Below, one piece after another: positions 1-7,198 of a DNA stretch of 7,329 nucleotides (position 1 is the stretch's first letter; every line of letters starts with the position of its first letter). The translations under genes and the position numbers were made by a program. This DNA comes from Opitutaceae bacterium. Its GTDB lineage: Bacteria > Verrucomicrobiota > Verrucomicrobiia > Opitutales > Opitutaceae. Location of the stretch: contig RGAX01000141.1 of assembly GCA_009919985.1 (NCBI GenBank), positions 1 to 7,329 of the forward strand, read 5' to 3'. The notes below the pieces were generated by a model that did not search any database, was not told the DNA's origin, and worked only from the letters and a program-made list of their open reading frames with translations.

Positions 1-786
1 TTCTGTCCAAGGCTTTTGGGTATACCTTTTGTCGGTCTCCTTCCAAATACGCAAAGACGTCGAGCCCACAGGAACATAGGGCTGATCGAGGATGTTTCCC
101 AACGGAACCTTCGGCCATTCGAAACTTGTACGGCTGGATTTCACCTCAATCAGACACGACACCCATTTCTTGGTCGTATCCAGTAAGATGGTTCCGTCCT
201 CTCCGTCACCTTCGCCTCTAAGCACAACACCCGAGTAGGACATCGTGAGCGGCTTGTTAACCCTCCATAGCCCCTTTCTTAAAAGGAGTGCGCCACGCCC
301 ATCTGGGGTCTGCTCAAGACTCTTCCCTAGATCATCCAAGGCAGCTTGGATGCGGACTGATTCGTCCTCAGCACCACTGGGCTCAAGCGTAACAAGGGTT
401 GGAACGTCAGGAAGCTTGACGCCTCCATTTCGATAACCGCAGAAGGAAAAGTCCGGAATCTTATCCCCCTGCTCATTCCACGGCATCATGACGAGGCGTC
501 CCGCTGCGTCCCGTCTTACGAGCTTACTTTCCGCGGCCTCGCCGCGCGGCACAGTGAACAGGCTCATCAGGCAAACCAACCGAATCAGTGTTTTTCTTAC
601 CGCGTGCTTTTCCTTGGAACTACTGTACTTGTCGAAGGCGACTAGAAACCAGCAACCGATAGGGCAAGCGACGCTTGAGAGCTCCGATGCTGGAGTTTTT
701 GTCGAAACGAAACGTGATACCGTGGTAAAGCTTCGAAAGAGGTTCATCTGACACGATGCTAGAATCGCCAGAATTTGTTTGATCAT
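1..786 (-). CDS. Secreted right-handed beta-helix (pectate-lyase-like) protein, C-terminus cut off by window edge
   Basis: The minus strand stays open from an ATG at 786 to the left edge (262 codons, no stop), so the C-terminal part is missing. Residues about 60-85 form a Sec signal peptide: basic KHAVRK, a hydrophobic core LIRLVCLMSLF, and a cleavage site near GEAA|ES. The mature protein starts with the block IPDFSFCGYRNGGVKLPDVP, then an ESVRIQAALDDL helix, a GALLLRKGLWRV strand and SGVVLRGEGDGEDGTILL. This order (PDFS-GY, IQAAID, GvvlL-G-Y, SGVVLRGeG) is typical of the N-terminus of parallel beta-helix proteins related to pectate lyases and found in Verrucomicrobia and Planctomycetes. A role in polysaccharide binding or cleavage is inference; the catalytic region is not in the window. 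The start is uncertain. ATG 786 has a purine-rich AAAGAAG about 9 nt upstream, but gives some 59 residues before the signal peptide; ATG 747 has no such site. GC is near 50% in sampled lines, below the downstream operon. Confidence 0.8.
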   Translation of the reverse strand, partial: MIKQILAILASCQMNLFRSFTTVSRFVSTKTPASELSSVACPIGCWFLVAFDKYSSSKEKHAVRKTLIRLVCLMSLFTVPRGEAAESKLVRRDAAGRLVMMPWNEQGDKIPDFSFCGYRNGGVKLPDVPTLVTLEPSGAEDESVRIQAALDDLGKSLEQTPDGRGALLLRKGLWRVNKPLTMSYSGVVLRGEGDGEDGTILLDTTKKWVSCLIEVKSSRTSFEWPKVPLGNILDQPYVPVGSTSLRIWKETDKRYTQKPWTE

Positions 787-964
787 AAATCGGTCTTCTT
801 TCGGGGCTAATTTGTTAAAAGATCGTGAAATTACTTCTCGTTATCCATCCACGCGTGCCCGAAGTGAAAAAGCTTTTGAATAAGGACTTATTAATCCTTA
901 TTCATCAGCTAAATCAGCGGTTAAAAAGGACCGGCTGCTGAAACTTGCGCTAAGAGGCCGAGCC
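787..964. other. AT-rich intergenic region between receptor and beta-helix gene
   Basis: This 178-bp gap separates two minus-strand genes and is visibly richer in A+T than the coding regions on either side. Besides the inverted repeat at 877-904, it holds a small dyad GAGGC-CGA-GCCTC at 954-966 that overlaps the receptor stop codon and has no T-run. A promoter for the beta-helix gene probably lies here, but no -35/-10 pair is good enough to call. No coding sequence, RNA gene or mobile element is visible. Confidence 0.5.
877..904. repeat. 10-bp perfect inverted repeat, 8-nt loop (possible terminator or operator)
   Basis: TGAATAAGGA (877-886) and TCCTTATTCA (895-904) are exact reverse complements around the loop CTTATTAA. 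The repeat lies about 60 nt past the receptor stop and about 90 nt upstream of the beta-helix start, both on the minus strand. Read on the minus strand, the hairpin is followed five bases later by CTTTTT, so it could end the receptor transcript, although the stem is AT-rich and weaker than a classical terminator. A dyad operator for the beta-helix gene is equally possible. Confidence 0.5.
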
Positions 965-3900
965 TCAGAAACTGATCGTGTTGGTCCATATCATTGAACG
1001 CGGCTGCTGGTAGAACGTGGCGTTGATCGCGGTGGGGGTGTTGAACCCCGTAGTGGCGTTCGGCACCAGCCGAATCAAGTAGTGATTGAAGATATTCGAG
1101 ACGTTGAGTTGAGTGCTCCAGTGGTAGCGCCCTAGTTTGCGCGCGTAGGAGGTGATCAAATTGAACTGTTGGCCATTGGGGGCGTAGAACATGGTGCGAC
1201 GCAAGGTTAGGGCATTCGCGGTGGTGACGGGAGTCGCGTAATAATAAAACGAGCGATTGCCCCACGAGAGCGAAGCGGTGCCACCGATGGAGAAGCCCTT
1301 AAGCACGGTTTCGGAAAACGTGTAAACGCTCGTGAAGTTGAAGCTACGCTCTGGCGAGCCAGCGGTCTTGTCGCCCACGCGCGTAGCCACGATGATGCCG
1401 GGCGTCACGATGCCCGCGAGTTGCTTGTTAAGCTGCAGGTTCGAAATCGGCAGCAGCGTCGCGCCGGTGAGGATGGGGCCGTTGGCGTTGATGTTGTCCG
1501 TGTTTTTGGTGCCTTTCAGGATATTGGCCGTGATAGAACCGCTGTTGATCGCACCGGAGGTCAGGTTCGGATTGGTCCAGTAGATACTGGTGGGCGTGCT
1601 CATCATGTTGATGGTGAGCGGAGTCGCGCCCGGTTCGGTCGGGGCGACTACTGTGGCTTCCAATGCGCTTGTGGCATCGCCTTTAACGTAGACTACGACG
1701 CCGTTTCGGTAGGTGACCTGTCCGGCTGGATTTGCGTAGAACTGATCGTTGTAGAGTTGATCGTAGGATTTGGCGGTACCGATCTTGCCGTCGCCTAAGT
1801 TACTGCTGAAACGCATGCGCCAGTTGCGCGTGATTGCCGCGGTGAACTGCGCTTGCAGGCCGGTCGTCACGCGATCTACGTTCACGCTTGAACCGCCCCC
1901 GCCGCCGTTGAGGCCGCTGGGGTTGATTCCCTGTGCGATCGAGCCATTGATGCCATATATATCATTCTGCGCCGTGACTTTGAAGGCAGCGATTGAGCCG
2001 GAGAAGCGGTGGTCGGTGGTATTAAATTTCAGACCGGCCTCGCCTCCGATTCCGTGCGAGGATTGCATCGTATCGCCAAGGGGATCGGTGGTAGCGACGA
2101 AGGGGACTTGTACGGAATCAGAGAAGCTGGCGTAGGGATGCAGCCAGCGATTGAGGTTCCAGTCCACGCCAAGGTTAAAGTTCGTGGCGGAACCTTTGGT
2201 GATCCAGCGATTTTTTCCGTTCCCCGACGAAATACGATCCGAGATGTAGTCGCCTTGGCGGAAGCCGAACAGTGTGGTTAACGCCCCATCAAGCCACTGG
2301 GTGTAGTTTACTCCGTAGTATGCTTTGTTGAATACTTTTGTTCGGTTGTAGGTGTTGGTGTTCGGCAAACCCAAAGGGTTGGCGGGAGTGACTAGATTTG
2401 CCTGAGGTTGATTGTTGATCGCGCGCACATAATTAACTCCGCCGTAAACGGCGCGGTCTTTGCTTGGATCTGCGAATGGATAAAGCACAGGGCCATCGTT
2501 GATCGACCAGCGCTGTTGCGGTAGCGGCGTGCGGCCCGAGTTGGCCGAGGTAATCGTGGAGCCGGGCGCGAGGATGATATTCCAATTCGCATCCGCCTCA
2601 TACCAGTTATAATTGATTATGGCGTAGTCGGTGCGAACGAAGTCGGTGCCGAACAGCGTTTGGGTTTTTGCCTTCCCGCCGAAGAAATCTTTGGTGATCA
2701 ATGCGGCGACACGTCCGGCCTTGGTGCGCGCGGGCTGCCAGGCGTCGGAGGGCGTGTTGCCCATCGCCCAGTCCGACGTGGTGTTTAGACCGGCGTTAGG
2801 CCCAAAAAAAGTGAGACCGGAATTGATGCGGCGCTCGGTGAAGTTGTCGTAGCCGCCGGCCACCTGAGTCGTCAGCCAGCTGCTCCATTTCGTGTCGACG
2901 GTCGCGGTGTATAACTGGTTGCTGACTGGATCCTGAAGCGCACCCGCGCCAAAGGAGTCGACGTTGTTCCAATTGAGTTTTCCATTGAGAATCGCTCCAT
3001 AGCTGTAGGGCTCGCCCGTGACTGGATTCGTGGCGCCGGTCTGGTTCGTCGCCATCAGGTAGTGGAGGTTCATCCCGTTGCGCGAGTCAGCGGCTTTAGC
3101 AAGTGAACCCGCGATGAAGACCTGCGGTGCAGTGAGGGAGAGGCCCCCGTTGATGCGTCGGCGGCTAAACGTCGTTGATGTGCTGATCCGGATGGTGGTC
3201 GGCACCGTTTCTTGGAAAAAGCGGAAGGCGAGCTGACCGTACTGGCCGTAGGTCGTGCCGCCGATGTTTACGCGCCGACTCGAGGACGTTTCGTTCAGCG
3301 TAGCGACGCGCACGCCGAACCATTTGCGGCCGAAGCCGAGGTCAAACTCGCCGCGCTTCGAACCGTATTGGTCAACGCGGAACAGCACGCTACCTTTTAG
3401 CTTTGTGTTGAAGGGCGCCGCCTTCGAATTGACGTTGATCACGCCGCCCGCGCCACCGCCGCCGTAGAGCATGGCCTGCGGTCCGTTGATGACCTCGATG
3501 CGCTCGAGGTCGAAACTATCCGTGCGGCCGACGCCGGTCGACCCGGGATTGCCGAAGGCACCCACGGGCATGAAACCGTCGCGTTGCATCTGCGGTGTAT
3601 TCATACCCCGCAGCTGGATATAGGCGTTGCCGTTGCGGTCGCCGGGCTGGTTGTTGGCGGCTGACGAGGCACCGTTGTCGGGGCCGGAGGCGTAGCCGGC
3701 CCCGGCGGAGTAGCCCTGAATCACGTCTTCGACCGAGCTCGCGGCGATGTCCTTCAAGAAGGCTTCGGTGAAGATGTCGGCGGACACGGGCAATTTATCC
3801 ATTTCGACGTTGAATCGGGTGATGGAGGCCGAGTTCAGCGCGCCATAGCCCGTGTCTGAACCTCCGATAACCTCAAACGGACTGAGAACGACCGTGCCTT

Positions 3901-4399
3901 TGCTGCTTTCGGTAGGCTTGGTTTGGGTAGTCTGGGCTGAGGCGTTACTGGCAATCAGGGCTACTAGGGCTGCGAAGAGGCTCCGGGGTGATTTCATGGG
4001 TCTTACTTTTTGGTTTGGTTCTTGGTTTGAAAAAGGTCCGGCTTCCCCGATGCGCGGCGCGGTATCGACGGGTCGCTGGCGGCGGACCACGAGGGCGCCG
4101 GTGGCGGCGTCCTGCTCGGCTTCAAGTCCAGAGCCGGTCAACATTCGCTCGAGTGCTTCGCGGGGCGTGAATTCGCCGCTCACTGCGGTGGTGATGCTAC
4201 CGCGGACGCGATCGACCAGATAGACGATCGGCGTGCCGGCTAGGGTGGCGAATTCCTTGAGCGTTACGGCGGCGTCGCCGCGTGGGAGGTTGAAGGTCCG
4301 CCTCTGCGCTTGGTTTGCCTCGGCCGCAGCCGCACTCACGGTCAGCGCGCAGCAAAGCGTGGCGACAACGCGGGGGGCGGAGAGGTGGGATAACGACAT
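965..4399 (-). CDS. TonB-dependent outer-membrane receptor with N-terminal STN signalling domain
   Basis: From ATG 4399 the product is 1144 aa. It takes up a ligand through the outer membrane using TonB energy, and the STN domain would report ligand binding to FecR in the periplasm. Domains in order: signal peptide (1-26, core VVATLCCALTV, cleavage near AAA|EA); STN domain (about 33-107, TFNLPRGDAAVTLKEFATLA through GLEAEQDAATGALVVRR); linker; a second signal-peptide-like segment at 135-156 (MKSPR, LFAALVALIA, SNASAQ); a TonB-box-like VVLSPFEV (170-177); plug domain (about 198-328) with YIQLRGMNTPQMQRDGF and ERIEVINGPQAMLYGGGGAG; then a beta-barrel to a terminal aromatic residue (WTNTISF). 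The frame stays open upstream to a TTG at 4591 that overlaps the fecR stop, but the added 64 residues look neither signal-like nor domain-like, so ATG 4399 is preferred; no clear ribosome site supports any start. A start at ATG 3997 would give a 1010-aa receptor without STN. The ligand is unknown. Confidence 0.88.
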   Translation of the reverse strand: MSLSHLSAPRVVATLCCALTVSAAAAEANQAQRRTFNLPRGDAAVTLKEFATLAGTPIVYLVDRVRGSITTAVSGEFTPREALERMLTGSGLEAEQDAATGALVVRRQRPVDTAPRIGEAGPFSNQEPNQKVRPMKSPRSLFAALVALIASNASAQTTQTKPTESSKGTVVLSPFEVIGGSDTGYGALNSASITRFNVEMDKLPVSADIFTEAFLKDIAASSVEDVIQGYSAGAGYASGPDNGASSAANNQPGDRNGNAYIQLRGMNTPQMQRDGFMPVGAFGNPGSTGVGRTDSFDLERIEVINGPQAMLYGGGGAGGVINVNSKAAPFNTKLKGSVLFRVDQYGSKRGEFDLGFGRKWFGVRVATLNETSSSRRVNIGGTTYGQYGQLAFRFFQETVPTTIRISTSTTFSRRRINGGLSLTAPQVFIAGSLAKAADSRNGMNLHYLMATNQTGATNPVTGEPYSYGAILNGKLNWNNVDSFGAGALQDPVSNQLYTATVDTKWSSWLTTQVAGGYDNFTERRINSGLTFFGPNAGLNTTSDWAMGNTPSDAWQPARTKAGRVAALITKDFFGGKAKTQTLFGTDFVRTDYAIINYNWYEADANWNIILAPGSTITSANSGRTPLPQQRWSINDGPVLYPFADPSKDRAVYGGVNYVRAINNQPQANLVTPANPLGLPNTNTYNRTKVFNKAYYGVNYTQWLDGALTTLFGFRQGDYISDRISSGNGKNRWITKGSATNFNLGVDWNLNRWLHPYASFSDSVQVPFVATTDPLGDTMQSSHGIGGEAGLKFNTTDHRFSGSIAAFKVTAQNDIYGINGSIAQGINPSGLNGGGGGSSVNVDRVTTGLQAQFTAAITRNWRMRFSSNLGDGKIGTAKSYDQLYNDQFYANPAGQVTYRNGVVVYVKGDATSALEATVVAPTEPGATPLTINMMSTPTSIYWTNPNLTSGAINSGSITANILKGTKNTDNINANGPILTGATLLPISNLQLNKQLAGIVTPGIIVATRVGDKTAGSPERSFNFTSVYTFSETVLKGFSIGGTASLSWGNRSFYYYATPVTTANALTLRRTMFYAPNGQQFNLITSYARKLGRYHWSTQLNVSNIFNHYLIRLVPNATTGFNTPTAINATFYQQPRSMIWTNTISF

Positions 4400-4458
4400 G
4401 CGCAGCAGCAGAACTACTCCAGTAACGAAGCGGCGCAGGAAAAGACCTAGTCGCGAAG

Positions 4459-4488
4459 AATATATTTTTATACGTGGTGGTGGCGCAA
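4459..4488 (-). promoter_or_regulatory. Possible promoter upstream of the receptor gene
   Basis: In the 188-bp gap between fecR and the receptor ATG, the minus strand reads TTGCGC (4483-4488), an 18-nt spacer, then TATATT (4459-4464); an alternative -10, TATAAA, lies at 4467-4472. The 14-base AT-only run stands out in a GC-rich region. It would leave a leader of about 60 nt before ATG 4399. The -35 match is poor (3 of 6), so the receptor may instead be served by a sigma-specific promoter or by read-through from fecR. Confidence 0.3.
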
Positions 4489-4587
4489 CGCGCTGCTTCA
4501 AATCGGCTTTGAGACCGACCGAAGGCAAAAGCACGGCTGGAAGCTCCGTGCTGCGCAGGGGGCCACGCTTGGGGTGCATGGCTAAAC

Positions 4588-5628
4588 TCAACGCGCGCGG
4601 CGAAGGTAAATGAAGGTCTCGCCGCGGCGTTCGCCGACGATTTCGCCGTCGCGCTCAAGGAGGCGCACGAAGGCTTCGGCTTCGTCGAGGGCAAACGTGC
4701 CGCCGATAAGCCGGGTGGCGAGTTGCTCGTCGGCGAGGATGAGTTGGATACGGCTGCGGGCGTTGAAGCGCGCGATGACGTCGCTGAGCGGGGCTTCGGC
4801 GAAGTCGGCGAGGCGGCTTTGCCAAGCGAGGGCGGCGCGGAGGGTGGTGGAGTCGATTTTTTCGACGACAGGGGCAGGGGTCTGATTGGGTAGAAAGAGG
4901 CGTTGGCCCGCGGAGACGAGAGGCGCGGACTCGCTGGACGCAGAAGAGGGACCGGCATGGCCGATACGCACTTTACCTTCGGTCACGATGACTTCGACGT
5001 CACCGTTGGTGGCGTAGCGGACGTTGAAGGCAGTGCCGACAGCGCATACGGCAACGTTGCCTGCGCTTACAATGAAAGGCCGCGCGGTATCGTGGGCGAC
5101 GGCGAAGTGGGCTTCGCCAGTTTTGAGTTCGACGCGGCGCTCGACGGAGCTGAATTGGACGCGGGCGGAGCTGGCGGCGTTGAGTTCTAAAGTGGAGCCG
5201 TCGGCGAGCCGGGCACGTTCGTAGCCGGCGACGGTCGTCGTGTAATAAGCTGCGGGTGTCCTGCGCAGGGATTGCAAGCCCGTGATGGCGCCCAGTGTGA
5301 GCGCGGCGGCGAGGCCCGTCCAAGCGAGGGCGCGTGGCCAGCGACGGGAAGGGGGGGCGAAAGGAGCAAAGGTCACGACCGGCGCGGCGCGATCAAACGC
5401 CTCATTGATTTCGGTGCGAAACGCGGGGAGTTCCCCGAGCAGGTTAAGCGTCTGCTCGAGTCGAGCGACGGTGGCGACGTGGCGTGGGTCGGCGCGCAGC
5501 CATTGGGCGAATTCACGTTCGCGGGGGGGCGAGAAGCCGTCTTCGCGTTCGGTGAGCCAAGCGATGGCGGCGTCCTCGAGTTGGGTGGGGGTTGATGAGT
5601 GGCCTTCGGGGGCTGACGATGAATTCAT
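4588..5628 (-). CDS. fecR: FecR-family transmembrane anti-sigma regulator
   Basis: The product is 346 aa from ATG 5628. FecR proteins sit in the inner membrane, hold or activate a partner ECF sigma factor on the cytoplasmic side, and receive a signal from the STN domain of an outer-membrane receptor in the periplasm. Visible parts: an N-terminal cytoplasmic FecR_N/DUF4880 helix bundle (about 18-65, EDAAIAWLTEREDGF, FAQWLRADPRHVATVARLE); one transmembrane helix (about 97-120, RALAWTGLAAALTLGAITGL); the FecR domain (about 128-222, TTTVAGYERARLADGSTLEL, RRVELKTGEAHFAVAHD, RPFIVSAGNVAVCAVGTAFN, EVIVTEGKVRIG); and a C-terminal STN-like domain (about 275-345, EAPLSDVIARFNARSRIQL). The ATG overlaps the sigma-factor stop (ATGA), indicating translational coupling, and GAGAAA lies just upstream. 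An earlier in-frame ATG at 5691 would add 21 residues inside the sigma gene and is not favoured. The symbol denotes family; the signal is unknown. Confidence 0.92.
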   Translation of the reverse strand: MNSSSAPEGHSSTPTQLEDAAIAWLTEREDGFSPPREREFAQWLRADPRHVATVARLEQTLNLLGELPAFRTEINEAFDRAAPVVTFAPFAPPSRRWPRALAWTGLAAALTLGAITGLQSLRRTPAAYYTTTVAGYERARLADGSTLELNAASSARVQFSSVERRVELKTGEAHFAVAHDTARPFIVSAGNVAVCAVGTAFNVRYATNGDVEVIVTEGKVRIGHAGPSSASSESAPLVSAGQRLFLPNQTPAPVVEKIDSTTLRAALAWQSRLADFAEAPLSDVIARFNARSRIQLILADEQLATRLIGGTFALDEAEAFVRLLERDGEIVGERRGETFIYLRRAR

Positions 5629-6191
5629 GATGATTTCTCTGTTGAGTTGGATGCCTCGACGAGCCCGCGGGCGGTGAAGAAACGGGCGCAATCGCGGACG
5701 CCTTTGAGTAAGTGGCCCTTGACGGTGCCGAGCGAAATATCGAGGCGGGCGGCGATTTCCTTGCCCGAACAGCCGTCGAGGTAGCGCAGTAACATGACCT
5801 CGCGGCAGCGTTCAGGGAGTGATCTTAACGCAGCGGTGAGGGCTTCGCGGTGTTGCCGCGTTTGCATCGTCTCCGCGGCCGTGGGGGTCGAGTCGAGCAG
5901 GGAAAGCGGGATCAGGTTGTGGGTGTCTTCCTCAGGGAAGGTCTCGTGTGGGTGGGCGTTACGACGACGGAAGAGATCGATCGCGGCATTGCGCGCGGTG
6001 GTGAAAAGGAAGGCCTTGGGGTGGAGCAGACGCGCTGGATCTTGGATTTGCAGGATGCGAACGTAGGTTTCTTGGACGAGGTCGTCGTGATCGGGCAGCG
6101 CGGGAAAGCGTTTGGAAAGATACGCGCGCAAGGCTGGCTCGTGGGGTTGCACGTGCTCGTAAAACCATCGTGCTTGTTCTACATATGACAT
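5625..6191 (-). CDS. ECF-type RNA polymerase sigma factor (FecI-like)
   Basis: The product is 188 aa, a normal ECF sigma size. It would direct RNA polymerase to a small set of promoters, most plausibly that of the adjacent STN receptor. Region sigma-2 lies at about 20-80: the core-binding helix HDDLVQETYVRILQ (35-48) and the -10 recognition segment AFLFTTARNAAIDLFRRR (60-77). Region sigma-4 lies at about 118-172: LRSLPERCREVMLLRYLDG, then the helix-turn-helix GKEIAARLDISLGTVKGHL, which reads the -35 element. The start ATG 6191 is preceded by AAGG at a suitable distance on the minus strand. The stop overlaps the fecR ATG by 4 nt, so the two are co-translated and the FecR product is the likely partner. 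Together with the receptor this matches the FecI-FecR-FecA surface-signalling scheme. There is no extra C-terminal domain and no broken region. Confidence 0.93.
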   Translation of the reverse strand: MSYVEQARWFYEHVQPHEPALRAYLSKRFPALPDHDDLVQETYVRILQIQDPARLLHPKAFLFTTARNAAIDLFRRRNAHPHETFPEEDTHNLIPLSLLDSTPTAAETMQTRQHREALTAALRSLPERCREVMLLRYLDGCSGKEIAARLDISLGTVKGHLLKGVRDCARFFTARGLVEASNSTEKSS

Positions 6192-6411
6192 GAGGGGCCT
6201 TGGGGGTGAAGGCGGGGAGTTGGCACGTGTTAAAGGCAGCGGCTCCTAGGGGTGTCGAGTGGCTTTGTGTGCAAAACCGGCGCCGGAAACTTTTTTTCGT
6301 TCCGACTAGGTCTAAATCCGGCTGCGTGCGTCTTAGGTTTGGCGCGAGGTCATCAGAATCCAGCGCGTTCGCGAGGTTGAGTTCAGTCTCTGAGTCGCAT
6401 GGCATAGCCTA
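6192..6411. other. Divergent intergenic region upstream of the sigma factor and of the phosphatase-like ORF
   Basis: This 220-bp region must hold the promoter for the sigma-fecR pair (minus) and for the plus-strand ORF. Visible elements are a perfect 10-bp palindrome CCGGCGCCGG at 6277-6286, flanked by AAAA and by AAACTTTTTTT, and the segment CGACTAGGTCT at 6303-6313, whose reverse complement also occurs upstream of the receptor gene. On the minus strand TTGCAC (6271-6276 region) could be a -35, but no convincing -10 follows. No clear ribosome site precedes ATG 6412. No coding or RNA gene is visible. Confidence 0.45.
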
Positions 6412-7191
6412 ATGCGACGTATTTTTTTTCTGACGGCTTGGTGGATTTTAGGGTTTGGGCTGGTGTTGGGGCTCGGTTTGCAAGCGGCCGAGCCGCGTAA
6501 TCTCTCGTCGCTTAAGGCTGAGATCGTGGCCTATGTAGATACGGGTGCTTATATCACCGAGCTCAAGGCGGCGGTGGCGCCGGCCAAGGCTTATATGCTT
6601 GAGCGCCTGGCGCGGCGTGAGCCCGCTGAACGGCTCGCGGTGGTGCTCGATATTGGCCTGCCGGGGAAGGACGGTGTTGCCGTTCTCGAAGCCTGGCGCA
6701 AGGCGGGGCGCAAAATGCCGGTGCTGGTTTTGACAGCGCGCGACCGCTGGAGCGAGAAGGTGCAGGCCTTTGACGCCGGCGCCGACGACTATGTGACGAA
6801 GCCATTTCATCTCGAGGAAGTGCTGGCGCGATTGCGGGCCTTGGTGCGGCGCGCATCGGGGCATGCGTCGAGTGATCTTGTCTGCGGGCCGGTGCGGATT
6901 GATACGCGGACGAGCCGTGTGAGCGTGAATGATGTGACGATCAAGCTGACATCGCTGGAATATCGGCTGATTTCCTATTTGATGCATCATGCGGGACGGG
7001 TCGTGTCGCGGACGGAACTGGTCGAGCATCTCTATGATCAGGATTTTGACCGGGATTCGAACACGATCGAGGTTTTTGTCGGGCGGTTGCGGAAAAAGCT
7101 CGGCGTGGATGCGATACGGACGATCCGCGGGCTGGGCTATGTGCTTGAACCGCCGGGGAACGTTGTGACGCCTTCGGCAAACGCGGGATAG
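6412..7191 (+). CDS. Chimeric ORF: secreted HAD acid phosphatase N-terminus fused to OmpR/PhoP-type response regulator C-terminus
   Basis: The product is 259 aa. Residues 1-26 are a signal peptide (MRRIFFLTAWWILGFGLVLG, cleavage near LQAA|EP). Residues 27-81 resemble the N-terminus of HAD-superfamily secreted acid phosphatases (class B / IIIB type): NLSSLKAEIVAYVDTGAYIT, a helix with AKAYMLERLA, and AERLAVVLDI, where these enzymes normally continue DET. Here the chain continues GLPGKDG, the response-regulator receiver after its phospho-acceptor Asp (D80), with T108 in VLVLTARDRWSEKV and K130 in ADDYVTKPF. An OmpR-type winged helix follows at about 156-246 (LTSLEYRLISYLMHHAGRVV, recognition helix SNTIEVFVGRLRKKL, GLGYVLEP). 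The receiver lacks its first two strands and its acidic pocket, so phosphorylation is unlikely. The phosphatase lacks nearly all catalytic residues. As written, the protein would be exported, which makes no sense for a DNA-binding regulator. I read it as two partial genes joined in frame, by assembly error or real recombination, not as a designed fusion. Confidence 0.85.
   Translation: MRRIFFLTAWWILGFGLVLGLGLQAAEPRNLSSLKAEIVAYVDTGAYITELKAAVAPAKAYMLERLARREPAERLAVVLDIGLPGKDGVAVLEAWRKAGRKMPVLVLTARDRWSEKVQAFDAGADDYVTKPFHLEEVLARLRALVRRASGHASSDLVCGPVRIDTRTSRVSVNDVTIKLTSLEYRLISYLMHHAGRVVSRTELVEHLYDQDFDRDSNTIEVFVGRLRKKLGVDAIRTIRGLGYVLEPPGNVVTPSANAG
6634..6657 (+). other. Junction of phosphatase-like and response-regulator-like coding sequence
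   Basis: Codons 75-82 (LAVVLDIG) are where one family ends and the other begins. The strand VVLD plus a following Ile is common to HAD motif I and to the receiver beta-3 strand, so the exact crossover cannot be placed within these codons. The reading frame is preserved across the join. Both parental sequences would be needed to measure the shared bases. Confidence 0.7.
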
Positions 7192-7198
7192 GGCGGCC

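Noticed and set aside
921..1265. Minus-strand ORF (114 aa) over the receptor 3' end
   Set aside because: Alternative frame of the receptor C-terminal barrel; the receptor frame carries the expected terminal aromatic strand.
4400..4591. 64-residue N-terminal extension of the receptor starting at a TTG overlapping the fecR stop
   Set aside because: The extension has no domain or signal character and crosses an AT-rich promoter-like island; ATG 4399 places a normal signal peptide at the N-terminus.
4197..4958. Long minus-strand ORF (253 aa) overlapping fecR and the receptor start
   Set aside because: It is a different frame of two well-supported genes, very rich in Ser, Pro, Arg and Ala as expected from GC-rich shadow frames, with no recognisable domain.
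6277..6297. CCGGCGCCGG followed by a T-run as an intrinsic terminator
   Set aside because: The palindrome has no loop and would fold into only a very short stem, and it lies between two divergent genes where no transcript needs to end.
6412..7191. A novel exported, periplasmic response regulator
   Set aside because: The receiver lacks its first half including the acidic pocket, the phosphatase part lacks its catalytic core, and the join falls exactly where the two families look alike. A junction between two partial genes explains this better than a new protein type.
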